A stretch of DNA of 46,474 nt, from assembly GCA_015065085.1 (NCBI GenBank), contig SVQW01000019.1, positions 1 through 46,474 on the forward strand, given 5' to 3'. The translations under genes and the position numbers were made by a program. Below are positions 26,998 through 35,104 of the stretch, piece by piece. Source of the DNA: Oscillospiraceae bacterium (GTDB taxonomy: Bacteria > Bacillota > Clostridia > Oscillospirales > SIG627). The stretch's first letter is position 1, and every line of letters begins with the position of its first letter. Under the pieces are notes generated by a model. That model searched no databases and was not told the DNA's origin. It was given only the letters and a program-made list of their open reading frames with translations.

Positions 26998-29241
26998 ATG
27001 AAACTTTTATTTGAGATGCCCCGTGCCGATGCCGAGGCATTTGAAAAGCAAAGCGGCGGACAAAAGCTTTTGTATTGTGTGCCCTTTACCATACATGAAA
27101 AAAGGTTTGTCAACGGCTTTCTTGCAATAACCAAAGAAAAAATAATAAAAATACTGGACGGCGAGGTTATAGCACAATACAATATTTCCGGAAGCTGTGA
27201 ATATAAGGTGGATGCCATGTACGGAAGCTGTGGATTTTTCGCCAAAATTGACGGCAGCACCACTCTTATAGCGCAGTTTGTGGCAGGCCGTCATCTTGCA
27301 CGGTATTTAGTTATCTGTAAGGCATGCCAAATGCTGTCGGATGAGCCGTCGGAAAACACCATTACCAACAGCGAGCCGGAGAAATTCTGCCCCAAATGCG
27401 GCAGACCCTTTGTGACCAATACAAACATCTGCCCCTTCTGCCTTGACAGAGCGGAGGTCTATAAAAAGCTGTGGGCATTGACAAAGGGCTTGAGATTTAT
27501 GATATTTTCGCCCTTTATCTTCTCATTCGTGCTTCTGGTGCTGGGCTTTGTGGACCCGTATCTGCAAAAGCTGGCGGTCAATGAGTTTTTCCGCCCGTAT
27601 GATATAGCCTATACACCGACAGGTGCCCAGTACGGCGCCTTTATATGGCTGGTTACCGCTATTGTCGGAGTGGCGATATTGAGCCGTGCCGTCTCAATTC
27701 TTCAATCACGTCTTTTGGCTGTGGCGGCAGGTAAATTTTCGGTGGTGCTCAAAACTCTGCTGTATGAAAAAATCCAGATTCTTTCTCTTGGCTCCATACA
27801 GAAAAAATCCACCGGCGACCTTATGGGACGTGTCAATAATGATACCGCTATGGTGGAAAGCTTTATTGTAAATACCTTCCCCCATATTTTCATACAGATT
27901 GCCTCACTTATAGGTGCGGCGATATATCTTGCGTTTATTAATCTTACCATGACGCTGTTTGTCATAGTTCCCGTCCCGTTGGTTCTGTTTCTTGTAAAGG
28001 CGTTCTGGAGCTTTATTCAGCGCAGAAACCTTAAGGTATGGTACGCGGGCAGACGTTCTAACCATCTTTTGCAGGATATTCTCAACGGAATCCGCGTAGT
28101 AAAGAGCTTCGGACAGGAGGAAAAGGAAATAGAGCGCTTCAAGCAGGCAAATATCCGCCATTCCAAGCTTGAAACCGAAAATCAGAAATACTGGAATACT
28201 CTTTTTCCAATACTCACCTTCACAGTGGAGCTGGGCAGATACCTTATTTTGCTGTACGGAAGCTTTCAGGTGTATAAGTTCAACACCTCCCTCGGGCTTG
28301 GTGGAGGTATGAGTGTGGGTGAGCTTCAGCAGTTCACTGCACTTGCGGCATATATATATTCTCCGCTTATTACCCTTACGGGAATCCCGCGCCAGATTTC
28401 CTCCTTCCTTACCTCCGCAGGTAAGATATTTGAAATACTGGAGGAGCACGAGCAGGTCTCCGATATAGGACTTCCCATAGATATCAACATCGAGGGCGAT
28501 ATATCCATACAAAATGTAACCTTCGGCTACGAAAGCTACGATCCGGTGCTTGAAAACGTTTCGCTGGAGATAAAGAAAGGCGAAATGGTGGGTATAGTGG
28601 GACATTCGGGTTGCGGAAAAACAACTCTCATTAACCTTATAATGCGTCTGTACGACGTAAATGAGGGTGCCATTTATATAGATGAGGTTAATATTAAGGA
28701 TATTTCCCAGGCCGCTTTAAGACGTCAGATAGGCGCCGTTTTGCAGGAAACCTTCCTGTTCTCGGGCACCATACGCGATAATATCCGCTATGCAAATCCT
28801 CATGCCACTGACGAAGAGGTCATAGCTGCGGCAAGAATAGCCAATGCACATGATTTTATTGTAAATCTTCCACAGGGCTATAACACTATTGTCGGTGAAA
28901 AAGGTTATTCGCTTTCGGGAGGCGAGCGTCAGCGTATAGCTATTGCCCGTGCCGTTATTCACGACCCGCATATCCTCATACTGGACGAAGCAACTGCGGC
29001 GCTGGATACCGAAACGGAAAAGCTTATTCAGGACGCCATCAATAAGCTTGCCGAGAACCGTACCACCATTGCCATTGCCCACCGACTTTCCACCCTGCGC
29101 AATGCAGATAAGCTTTTGGTACTGGATAAAGGTAAGGTTGCCGAGTTCGGAACACATGATGAGCTTTTGGAGAAAAAGGGAATTTACTATAAACTCGTCA
29201 TGGCTCAGCGTGAAATGGCACATAAAATTATATCTACATAG
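26998..29241 (+). CDS. ABC exporter half-transporter with zinc ribbon, partner of the first
   Basis: 747 residues with the same architecture as the first transporter gene: a beta-rich N-terminal domain (about 1-115), a zinc ribbon (FCPKCGRPFVTNTNICPFCL, about 128-150), a six-helix exporter membrane domain (about 160-480) and an ATPase domain with Walker A GHSGCGKT, signature LSGGERQRI and Walker B ILILDEATAALD. Both proteins keep the catalytic glutamate after Walker B, so both sites look active. AGGGG precedes the ATG. The paralogy and spacing argue for a heterodimeric exporter with DUF1854. No terminator hairpin is obvious after the stop before the peptide promoter at 29320. Confidence 0.88.
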   Translation: MKLLFEMPRADAEAFEKQSGGQKLLYCVPFTIHEKRFVNGFLAITKEKIIKILDGEVIAQYNISGSCEYKVDAMYGSCGFFAKIDGSTTLIAQFVAGRHLARYLVICKACQMLSDEPSENTITNSEPEKFCPKCGRPFVTNTNICPFCLDRAEVYKKLWALTKGLRFMIFSPFIFSFVLLVLGFVDPYLQKLAVNEFFRPYDIAYTPTGAQYGAFIWLVTAIVGVAILSRAVSILQSRLLAVAAGKFSVVLKTLLYEKIQILSLGSIQKKSTGDLMGRVNNDTAMVESFIVNTFPHIFIQIASLIGAAIYLAFINLTMTLFVIVPVPLVLFLVKAFWSFIQRRNLKVWYAGRRSNHLLQDILNGIRVVKSFGQEEKEIERFKQANIRHSKLETENQKYWNTLFPILTFTVELGRYLILLYGSFQVYKFNTSLGLGGGMSVGELQQFTALAAYIYSPLITLTGIPRQISSFLTSAGKIFEILEEHEQVSDIGLPIDINIEGDISIQNVTFGYESYDPVLENVSLEIKKGEMVGIVGHSGCGKTTLINLIMRLYDVNEGAIYIDEVNIKDISQAALRRQIGAVLQETFLFSGTIRDNIRYANPHATDEEVIAAARIANAHDFIVNLPQGYNTIVGEKGYSLSGGERQRIAIARAVIHDPHILILDEATAALDTETEKLIQDAINKLAENRTTIAIAHRLSTLRNADKLLVLDKGKVAEFGTHDELLEKKGIYYKLVMAQREMAHKIIST

Positions 29242-29319
29242 TATGGATATTTTGCATAATGCTAAAAACACACAAATTTATTGTTTACAAAAAATTCATA
29301 AAAAAAGTTGAAAAAACTA

Positions 29320-29348
29320 TTGCCTTTTTTTGAAGTATGTGATATACT
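29320..29348 (+). promoter_or_regulatory. promoter of the 55-residue peptide gene
   Basis: TTGCCT (29320-29325), a 17-bp spacer and TATACT (29343-29348). The -35 region ACTATTGCCTTTTTTT closely resembles that of the upstream ABC operon promoter. Confidence 0.65.
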
Positions 29349-29407
29349 ACTAGCGTATCAGAAGCATAGTCTACTTTTTAAACGTTTGAAAGGAATGGAT
29401 TATTACG

Positions 29408-29575
29408 ATGAAGAAGAATTATACCAAGCCTGAAATCGAAATGGTTGAGTATAAAGCTAACGACGTAATCATGACAGCCAGTGGTGTGGCTGCAAGTCTT
29501 GATAACGACGTTCAGTGGCTCAGCAGTTGGACCGTTAACGCTAACAGCGGCAGTCTCAACAGTTTGCTCAAATAA
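29408..29575 (+). CDS. 55-residue KPEIE/TASG peptide, possible exported or modified peptide
   Basis: A short gene: ATG 29408, stop 29573-29575, with AAAGGA upstream at about 12 nt. The product starts MKKNYTKPEIEMVEYKANDV, has IMTASG at 21-26, and ends in a Ser/Asn/Leu/Trp-rich stretch (QWLSSWTVNANSGSLNSLLK). Short proteins with an N-terminal KPE(I/L)E and a D-(V/I)-I-x-T-x-SG motif are common in gut Firmicutes by my recollection, without agreed function. The division into a charged leader and a small-residue core, and its position directly behind two exporters, would suit a RiPP-like precursor, but no modification enzyme adjoins it. It has its own promoter and terminator. There are no cysteines. 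Confidence 0.75.
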   Translation: MKKNYTKPEIEMVEYKANDVIMTASGVAASLDNDVQWLSSWTVNANSGSLNSLLK

Positions 29576-29598
29576 TTTGATTTCCTATCAGAAGAAAA

Positions 29599-29628
29599 AG
29601 CAGCAGGATTCAGCCTGCTGCTTTTTTT
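29599..29628 (+). terminator. intrinsic terminator of the peptide gene
   Basis: AGCAGCAGG pairs with CCTGCTGCT around a 6-nt loop, followed by seven T. It lies 24 bp after the peptide stop codon. Confidence 0.92.
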
Positions 29629-29660
29629 CTGAATTTTAAATATAATCAGTACGAGGACTT

Positions 29661-30413
29661 ATGAAAAAACTTCTCTGTGCGGCAACTGCCGATTTTATAA
29701 CACTTGACGAAAATATGCTGGCGCGGTTTGAAAAATTCACCGATATAATGGTGGACACCAATAAATCCATGAATATCACCGCCATTACCGATCCGGAGGG
29801 TATTGCCCTCAAGCACTATGCCGACTCTCTTTCCCTTATTTCCACAGGCCTTTTTACCGACGGAAAGAAGGTGTGCGATATAGGGTGTGGCGGAGGTTTC
29901 CCCGGCATCCCCATGAAAATAGCTTTGCCGGGCGTTCATTTCCACATGATTGACAGCACCGAAAAAAAGATAAATTATCTTAAAAATACTGCTGCCGCGC
30001 TTGAACTTAAGAATATCGACTTCACCGCCGCCCGTGCCGAGGAGCTTACCAAAAACGGGGCAAAAATTAATCTGCGCGAAAAATATGATATAGCCACCGC
30101 CCGTGCCGTGGCACGTCTTAATGTTCTGTGCGAATTGTGCCTGCCCTTTGTAAAGGTCGGTGGATATTTCCTTGCCATGAAGGGCGCAAAGGCGCAGGAG
30201 GAAGCTGATGAGGCAAAAAATGCCGTAACTTCACTGGGCGGAAAAATTGCCGAAATAAAGAAAATTGAGTTTAATCTGCCCGATTACGAAGATAACCCTG
30301 CCGTTCGTGAGTTTGTTACTGCTGAACGTTACATAATAATGATCGAAAAGACCAAAAAAACACCGCCCCAGTATCCCCGCGCTTATGCGGCAATAACCAA
30401 AAAACCGCTCTAA
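29661..30413 (+). CDS. rsmG: 16S rRNA (guanine(527)-N7)-methyltransferase RsmG
   Basis: A 250-residue SAM-dependent enzyme that methylates G527 of 16S rRNA. The SAM site VCDIGCGGGFPGIPM lies at about 74-88. The preceding MNITAITDPEGIALKHYADSL and the later YDIATARAVARLNVLCELCLPFVKVGGYFLAMKG are family hallmarks. The length matches the family (about 240). GAGG precedes the ATG. In many Firmicutes rsmG follows mnmG or precedes noc/parA, but neither is adjacent here. It is monocistronic and ends before a strong terminator. Confidence 0.95.
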   Translation: MKKLLCAATADFITLDENMLARFEKFTDIMVDTNKSMNITAITDPEGIALKHYADSLSLISTGLFTDGKKVCDIGCGGGFPGIPMKIALPGVHFHMIDSTEKKINYLKNTAAALELKNIDFTAARAEELTKNGAKINLREKYDIATARAVARLNVLCELCLPFVKVGGYFLAMKGAKAQEEADEAKNAVTSLGGKIAEIKKIEFNLPDYEDNPAVREFVTAERYIIMIEKTKKTPPQYPRAYAAITKKPL

Positions 30414-30533
30414 AAAGATTGTCTCATCAAACCGAAAAACGTATAAATAAAAAATGCAGAGGTAAATGCTTGAATTTACCTCTGCATTTTTTCATATTTA
30501 CATAAGAAATATATCTGATGAGACAGTCTCTTT
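30414..30533. repeat. MITE-like element with outer inverted repeats and a nested hairpin
   Basis: Outer arms AAAGATTGTCTCATCA (30414-30429) and TGATGAGACAGTCTCTTT (30516-30533) pair with one bulge or mismatch. Inside lies the rsmG terminator. TGTCTCATCA-type ends resemble those of some insertion-sequence families, but no transposase remains. The right arm lies 12 bp before the stop of the convergent ATPase gene. Confidence 0.5.
30451..30492. terminator. terminator between rsmG and the HerA-like ATPase gene
   Basis: AAAATGCAGAGGTAAA pairs with TTTACCTCTGCATTTT (16 bp, 8-nt loop), with A-rich and T-rich flanks. It can act for both convergent genes. Confidence 0.9.
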
Positions 30534-30544
30534 TGTTTTTTGAA

Positions 30545-32017
30545 TTACTTCAAAAAGCTTCCCAGAATACCTCTGACTATCTTTTTGCCTACCTCTCTGC
30601 CGATGGTGGTTGCCGTACTGTTTATTGCCTTTTCAAAGACACTCTGACGTCTTCTTCCGGTGGATTTTTTGGTTTTGGTTTTTGCCTTTTGTTCTTTTTT
30701 CTTTTGCTTTTCCAGCTCTTTTTCCTTTTCGGCATTTATTTCGGTGAGCTGTTCGTATGCCGATTCATTGTCTTTTTCAGTCATGTACTTGTTTTTAAAG
30801 GCACTTGAATTTATAACTTCCTTGAAATCCCCCTCCGAAATTGCCGACATACTGCTTTTCGGCGGCAGAATATTGGCTCTTTCGACAACAGAGGGTACAC
30901 CCTTTTCATCCAGAACCGATACAAGCGCTTCGCCCGTTCCCAATTCCGAAATGGCATCTACCGTTCTGAAGGCGGGATTTATTCTGAACGACCTGGCCGC
31001 CGCGTTTACTGCTTTTTGATCGGCAGGTGTATAGGCGCGCAGTGCATGCTGAACGCGGTTTCCTATCTGCCCCAGAACGCTGTCGGGGATATCAGTGGGG
31101 TTTTGTGTGATGAACCACACGCTTACGCCTTTTGAACGTATAAGACGCACAACCTGCTCCACCTTGTCCACCAGTGCCTTCGGTGCATCGTCAAAAAGAA
31201 GGTGCGCCTCGTCAAAGAAGAAAGCAAGCTTTGGCTTTTCAAGATCGCCTGCCTCGGGAAGCATGTCATATATCTCCGAAAGCATCCACAGAAGAAATGT
31301 TCCGTAAAGAAGCGGACGCTGAAAAAGCTCGGAGCATTCAAGAATATTCATATATCCTCTGCCATCGCCGTCCCACTCCATCCAGTCCGAAAGCTCCAGA
31401 GAAGGTTCACCGAAGAACATCTCTCCGCCCTCGTCCTCAAGGGTCAGAAGTGCACGCTGAATGGCTCCTATTGTCTGGGAGGATACATTTCCGTATTCCA
31501 GCTTAAAATCCTTGGCATTGTCGCCAACATACTGAAGCATGGCTTTAAGGTCCTTAAGATCGATAAGAAGAAGCTCCTTATCATCCGCAACTCTGAAAAC
31601 AATGCGCAAAACACCACTCTGAGTGTCGTTAAGCCCCAAAAGCCTTGCCAGAAGCTCAGGACCCATCTCCGAAACGGTTGTACGCACGGGTAAGCCCTTT
31701 TTGCCGTAAACATCCCAGAACTGAACAGGATATGTACAGTAATTGAAATCTGTAATGCCCATGGTATCGATGCTTCGTCTGATATGTTTGTTTTCACAGC
31801 CCTGCTTGCACATACCGCTAAGGTCGCCCTTAATGTCGGCAACAAATACGGGTACACCCATATCTGAAAAGCTTTCCGCAAGCACTTTCAGCGTAACGGT
31901 TTTACCCGTACCTGTGGCTCCCGCAATAAGTCCGTGGCGGTTAGCCATTGAAGGCTCAAGGTAAACTCTTTTTTCGCCCGTTGCAAGCCAAATTTTATGA
32001 ATATCCTTCTTATACAT
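30545..32017 (-). CDS. HerA-like ATPase, DUF853/YjgR family
   Basis: A 490-residue P-loop ATPase of the HerA-FtsK clade. Walker A is GATGTGKT (about 33-40) and Walker B is [15 protein letters not shown] (about 260-275). Nearby typical YjgR parts are [13 protein letters not shown], the sensor-like [38 protein letters not shown], and a C-terminal highly basic tail ([21 protein letters not shown]). The biochemical role of YjgR proteins is not well established; DNA translocation or remodelling is presumed. AGAGG precedes the ATG. No NurA nuclease is beside it, so it is not the archaeal-type HerA-NurA pair. The radical SAM gene ends 42 bp upstream. Confidence 0.9.
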   Translation of the reverse strand: MYKKDIHKIWLATGEKRVYLEPSMANRHGLIAGATGTGKTVTLKVLAESFSDMGVPVFVADIKGDLSGMCKQGCENKHIRRSIDTMGITDFNYCTYPVQFWDVYGKKGLPVRTTVSEMGPELLARLLGLNDTQSGVLRIVFRVADDKELLLIDLKDLKAMLQYVGDNAKDFKLEYGNVSSQTIGAIQRALLTLEDEGGEMFFGEPSLELSDWMEWDGDGRGYMNILECSELFQRPLLYGTFLLWMLSEIYDMLPEAGDLEKPKLAFFFDEAHLLFDDAPKALVDKVEQVVRLIRSKGVSVWFITQNPTDIPDSVLGQIGNRVQHALRAYTPADQKAVNAAARSFRINPAFRTVDAISELGTGEALVSVLDEKGVPSVVERANILPPKSSMSAISEGDFKEVINSSAFKNKYMTEKDNESAYEQLTEINAEKEKELEKQKKKEQKAKTKTKKSTGRRRQSVFEKAINSTATTIGREVGKKIVRGILGSFLK

Positions 32018-32059
32018 AGCTCAACCTCTTTTTTGCAGTATGCGAAATACTGCAATATT

Positions 32060-32887
32060 TTATACAAATCTCTGTGCATAGCCGCATTTTTTGCATAATT
32101 CCTCCGAAGCCTTGCCGCACTTAAAGGCGTCGGTCATTTTCAGGGCTCTTTCGGAATTAAGAATACTTTCAATATCTTCCTTAAATATATTGCCGAGATT
32201 AATAACACCGTCACTGTCAAGACAGCATGGAACAACAGTGCCGTCCGAGAGTATGCCGAACTGGTCCTTAAGCCCGTAGCAGTGGAAGTTTACGCCCTTG
32301 ATTTCGCCCTCAATGTCCGGCCACTCAAAGCGTTCTCCCCATTCCAGATGTATTTTATTCCGTATCCGTATACCTCTGGTGTCCTTCACCCATTCTCCGC
32401 TGATATGCTCCCTGAGAATGTCAAAGGCGGTTCGGTTCCTGTCATCTTCAAAGCCCTTGTTCCAAAGACGAAAAATCACAAGAATACCGCGTTCTGCGGC
32501 TTTTTTTGAAAACTCCGCAAGCTCCCGCACATAGGCACTGTGGCTGTCGTTATCGCCGTTTTCGAAGCTGTGCAGGGATACGTTTATTTTGTATACTCCC
32601 GAATTTAAAAGCTCTTCGGCACGCTCTTTTATAAGAGTGCCGTTGGTTGTGATAATTGATTTGAACCCCTTTTCCTTTGCGTATTTAATAAATTCCGCAA
32701 TATCGGGGTGGGTGAGAGGCTCTCCCATCAGGTGGTAATAAATATACTTTGTCTTGTCTCTGAGTTTGTCCAGAATGTAATAAAACTCACCCGTGCTCAT
32801 TTTACGCATTGGCCGTTTGTGTCCATGGCAAAATGAACAATTCATATTGCATACGTTGGTAATTTCGATATAAACCTTGTTGTACAT
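32060..32887 (-). CDS. radical SAM protein with SPASM-like C-terminus
   Basis: About 275 residues. The radical SAM iron-sulfur site is CNMNCSFC (CX3CX2C) near residue 12. The barrel shows YYHLMGEPLTHPDI and SIITTNGTLIKERAEELL. The C-terminus has a cysteine-rich auxiliary-cluster segment (VPCCLDSDG, then CGKASEELCKKCGYAQRF). Such enzymes modify peptides, proteins or other substrates. The start is set at ATG 32887, 7 bp after the glycosidase-like gene; a GTG at 32905 with AAAGG upstream is possible and would overlap that gene. The pair is clearly co-transcribed. There is no obvious precursor peptide next to it. The substrate is unknown. Confidence 0.85.
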   Translation of the reverse strand: MYNKVYIEITNVCNMNCSFCHGHKRPMRKMSTGEFYYILDKLRDKTKYIYYHLMGEPLTHPDIAEFIKYAKEKGFKSIITTNGTLIKERAEELLNSGVYKINVSLHSFENGDNDSHSAYVRELAEFSKKAAERGILVIFRLWNKGFEDDRNRTAFDILREHISGEWVKDTRGIRIRNKIHLEWGERFEWPDIEGEIKGVNFHCYGLKDQFGILSDGTVVPCCLDSDGVINLGNIFKEDIESILNSERALKMTDAFKCGKASEELCKKCGYAQRFV

Positions 32888-32894
32888 AGTGCTT

Positions 32895-34949
32895 TTATTC
32901 CGCACACACCTTTATTGTATGTACACAGGGAGTATTTGCCGTAAAACGGTCAAAGCGTATGCGAACGGCAGATTTTTCACTGCAGTAGGGTATGATGTAC
33001 TCAAAGGGTTTCCCGCCTGAATTTTGCGAAACGGTATACTCTTTTCCGTCCAGCTCGATTTTTATATCAATGCAATCACAAAGATGGGTGCCCAGAAGGA
33101 TTTTTATAAGATTTTCCTTATGTGGCTTTACGGCAATCTCATAGCTGAACCAGCCGTGAGTGTTTACCACGCTCCAGCTTGCACCTCGTCCCGTTCCGGG
33201 TATGCGGTACAGAAGTCCCGACTCGCTTACAAAGGTATCGCTGAAGTTTACCTCCTTCTGAAGCTTGTGAGCCTCGTTTGCACCACCGCAGACTATAAAG
33301 TCAACAAGTCCTTTTTCACTTTCAAGCCGGTCTGTCATTTTCTTTTCCGCTTCAAAGCTTACCTTTACCTCGTCTATAAAGCTCTTGACATAGTCAAATT
33401 CCTGTGTTGCACCGTAAATAACACCGCTTCTGCAGTAAAAGTCGATGCCCAGAAGTCTGAATGCCTCTTCACTGTCCGCCGTAAGCTCCTTGTAGGCGTT
33501 TTCAAGCCCTGTAATGTACTTTTCATCCTTTTTCTCAAAATATTTTGCGTAGTTGAAAAATACCTTTACAAGACCGTTCCACACTCTTGCGATATATTTG
33601 AGGTTGGCAAATTTTTTGTGCAGGTCATCAAATGCACCTTGGCTCATTTTGCTCTTGAGGGTGAGGAGCTTTTCGTAAATCTGAGCGGAGGTGTCGACGG
33701 CGTGCTGTTTTTCTGCCATTACACTTTCGATGCTTCCGCGTTGCCAGTTTTGGGGTATGAACCATTCCTCCGAGGCAATGCAGAACTCGTCCTTCATCAT
33801 TTCAAAATAGAAATGGTTCTTGCAGTGGTTAAGACGCGGGAAAGCACTCAGCTCGCTGAAATAGTAGCCCTTGAGCCATATTATCTCTCTGAGAATCTGC
33901 TCGGTGGGTTCCATTATTTCACGCATTTCTTCAGCACATTCAGGGTATGTTCTCTCGAAAAATTCGTCTATGGCAGTATCGGTGTTCTTGCCCTGCATGC
34001 AGGCGTTCATTATGTCGAGATTAACCTCATTTACACTGCCGAAGGGATGGCGACCGCCACGGTCGATTCGGTTGACGTAGCCTGCGGGTGTGAAGCCCTC
34101 GCAGTACTCGAACTTTTCAATTATGTGGTTTTTCAGCATTATAGGAATACGTCCCTTGCCGAAATATTCTCCGAAAATGTCGGTTTCCACGAAAATGGGG
34201 TTTTTCTTTATCTTGTTGAAAAACTTGTTGTGAGGCAGACAAAGGCTCCAGTCAAACTGGGTCCACTTGTCCATGATAAGAAGATCTGTGGAAATGCTTT
34301 CGTATGCCTTTGTCATCATTTCGTAGTCCTTTTCCACGCTGGCAAAGGGACGTACGATAAGCTCTTTTCCGAGACTCCGACAGGTGTTGTACAGAATTTC
34401 GGTTACGTATTTTACGCGCTCAACCTTGTCAAGCTTCTGGTTTTTAAGGCGCAAAATCGGCACTTTTGTTTCGTGCAGTGTCAGAATTATGCCGTCCATA
34501 TAAGGGTACGCCGCGAAAAAGTCGGCTATGCGGTTTTCCAGAAAGTCCTTTACAAGAGGATGTGTGACCTCGATGTCGCCGTCGCTGCCCAGTATTTCGG
34601 GATAGTCGGCGGAAAAGCCGTCGGGCAGATCAAGCTCGTGATGCCACATATACATTTTTATGCCCGCGTTGTGTGCTTTTTCACAGCCTGCGTTAAGGTG
34701 CTCAAGGTTATAGTTCATATACTGTGTATCCTTGTCACCGTTGTAACGGCTGTATTTGCGGTAGGGTGTAATACCGTCAATGTTGCCCTTTATGTAGTTG
34801 TGAATGGGACCGATGAACTGTATGTGTGTAATGCTGTTTTTTATGGCGTAATCCACCGTGTACATAAAGTATTCGGGGTCTATGTCAACAGGGTTGCACA
34901 CCGATATTCCGCGAATCATGTCACGGTAATTTGTATTTGAAGTTTCCAT
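32895..34949 (-). CDS. unrecognised glycosidase-like protein (TIM-barrel plus beta-sandwich)
   Basis: 684 residues, no signal peptide. The first about 330 residues alternate strands and helices like a glycoside hydrolase barrel: ITHIQFIGPIHNYIKGNIDGI, AGIKMYMWHHELDLPDGF, YPYMDGIILTLHETKVPIL, ELIVRPFASVEKDYEMM, and NPIFVETDIFGEYFGKGRIP. Carboxylates in HHELD, LTLHET and VETDIFGEY could be catalytic. A helical middle (about 350-540) and a C-terminal beta-sandwich (about 560-684) follow. The layout recalls GH67/GH115-type alpha-glucuronidases and related unclassified families, but I cannot assign one. GGAGG lies 7 nt before the ATG, behind a good promoter. It is co-transcribed with the radical SAM gene. 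Confidence 0.6.
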   Translation of the reverse strand: METSNTNYRDMIRGISVCNPVDIDPEYFMYTVDYAIKNSITHIQFIGPIHNYIKGNIDGITPYRKYSRYNGDKDTQYMNYNLEHLNAGCEKAHNAGIKMYMWHHELDLPDGFSADYPEILGSDGDIEVTHPLVKDFLENRIADFFAAYPYMDGIILTLHETKVPILRLKNQKLDKVERVKYVTEILYNTCRSLGKELIVRPFASVEKDYEMMTKAYESISTDLLIMDKWTQFDWSLCLPHNKFFNKIKKNPIFVETDIFGEYFGKGRIPIMLKNHIIEKFEYCEGFTPAGYVNRIDRGGRHPFGSVNEVNLDIMNACMQGKNTDTAIDEFFERTYPECAEEMREIMEPTEQILREIIWLKGYYFSELSAFPRLNHCKNHFYFEMMKDEFCIASEEWFIPQNWQRGSIESVMAEKQHAVDTSAQIYEKLLTLKSKMSQGAFDDLHKKFANLKYIARVWNGLVKVFFNYAKYFEKKDEKYITGLENAYKELTADSEEAFRLLGIDFYCRSGVIYGATQEFDYVKSFIDEVKVSFEAEKKMTDRLESEKGLVDFIVCGGANEAHKLQKEVNFSDTFVSESGLLYRIPGTGRGASWSVVNTHGWFSYEIAVKPHKENLIKILLGTHLCDCIDIKIELDGKEYTVSQNSGGKPFEYIIPYCSEKSAVRIRFDRFTANTPCVHTIKVCAE

Positions 34950-34977
34950 ATTATCCTCCGAAAAAAGATATATGAAT

Positions 34978-35006
34978 ATAATATCATTTTTTTATGCATT
35001 TGTCAA
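34978..35006 (-). promoter_or_regulatory. promoter of the glycosidase-like/radical SAM operon
   Basis: On the minus strand, TTGACA (35001-35006), a 17-bp spacer and TATTAT (34978-34983). Confidence 0.8.
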
Positions 35007-35070
35007 TGTTAAAGCTTATCGATAATCGCTCAAAACAAAATAAAAACCCCCATACGAACATAAAGAAAAA

Positions 35071-35097
35071 ACGGAGCGGCATTGTCTGCCGCTCCGT
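35071..35097 (-). terminator. intrinsic terminator of the DUF4234-SHOCT gene
   Basis: ACGGAGCGGCA pairs with TGCCGCTCCGT around TTGTC. On the minus strand TTTTTTCTTT follows. It lies 8 bp after the stop at 35105. Confidence 0.9.
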
Positions 35098-35104
35098 GTA
35101 TGTA

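Noticed and set aside
33024..34940. 638-codon plus-strand ORF opposite the glycosidase-like gene
   Set aside because: It is wholly antisense and rich in Val, Cys, His and Tyr as shadow frames are. The minus-strand frame has a promoter, a ribosome-binding site and a sensible fold pattern.
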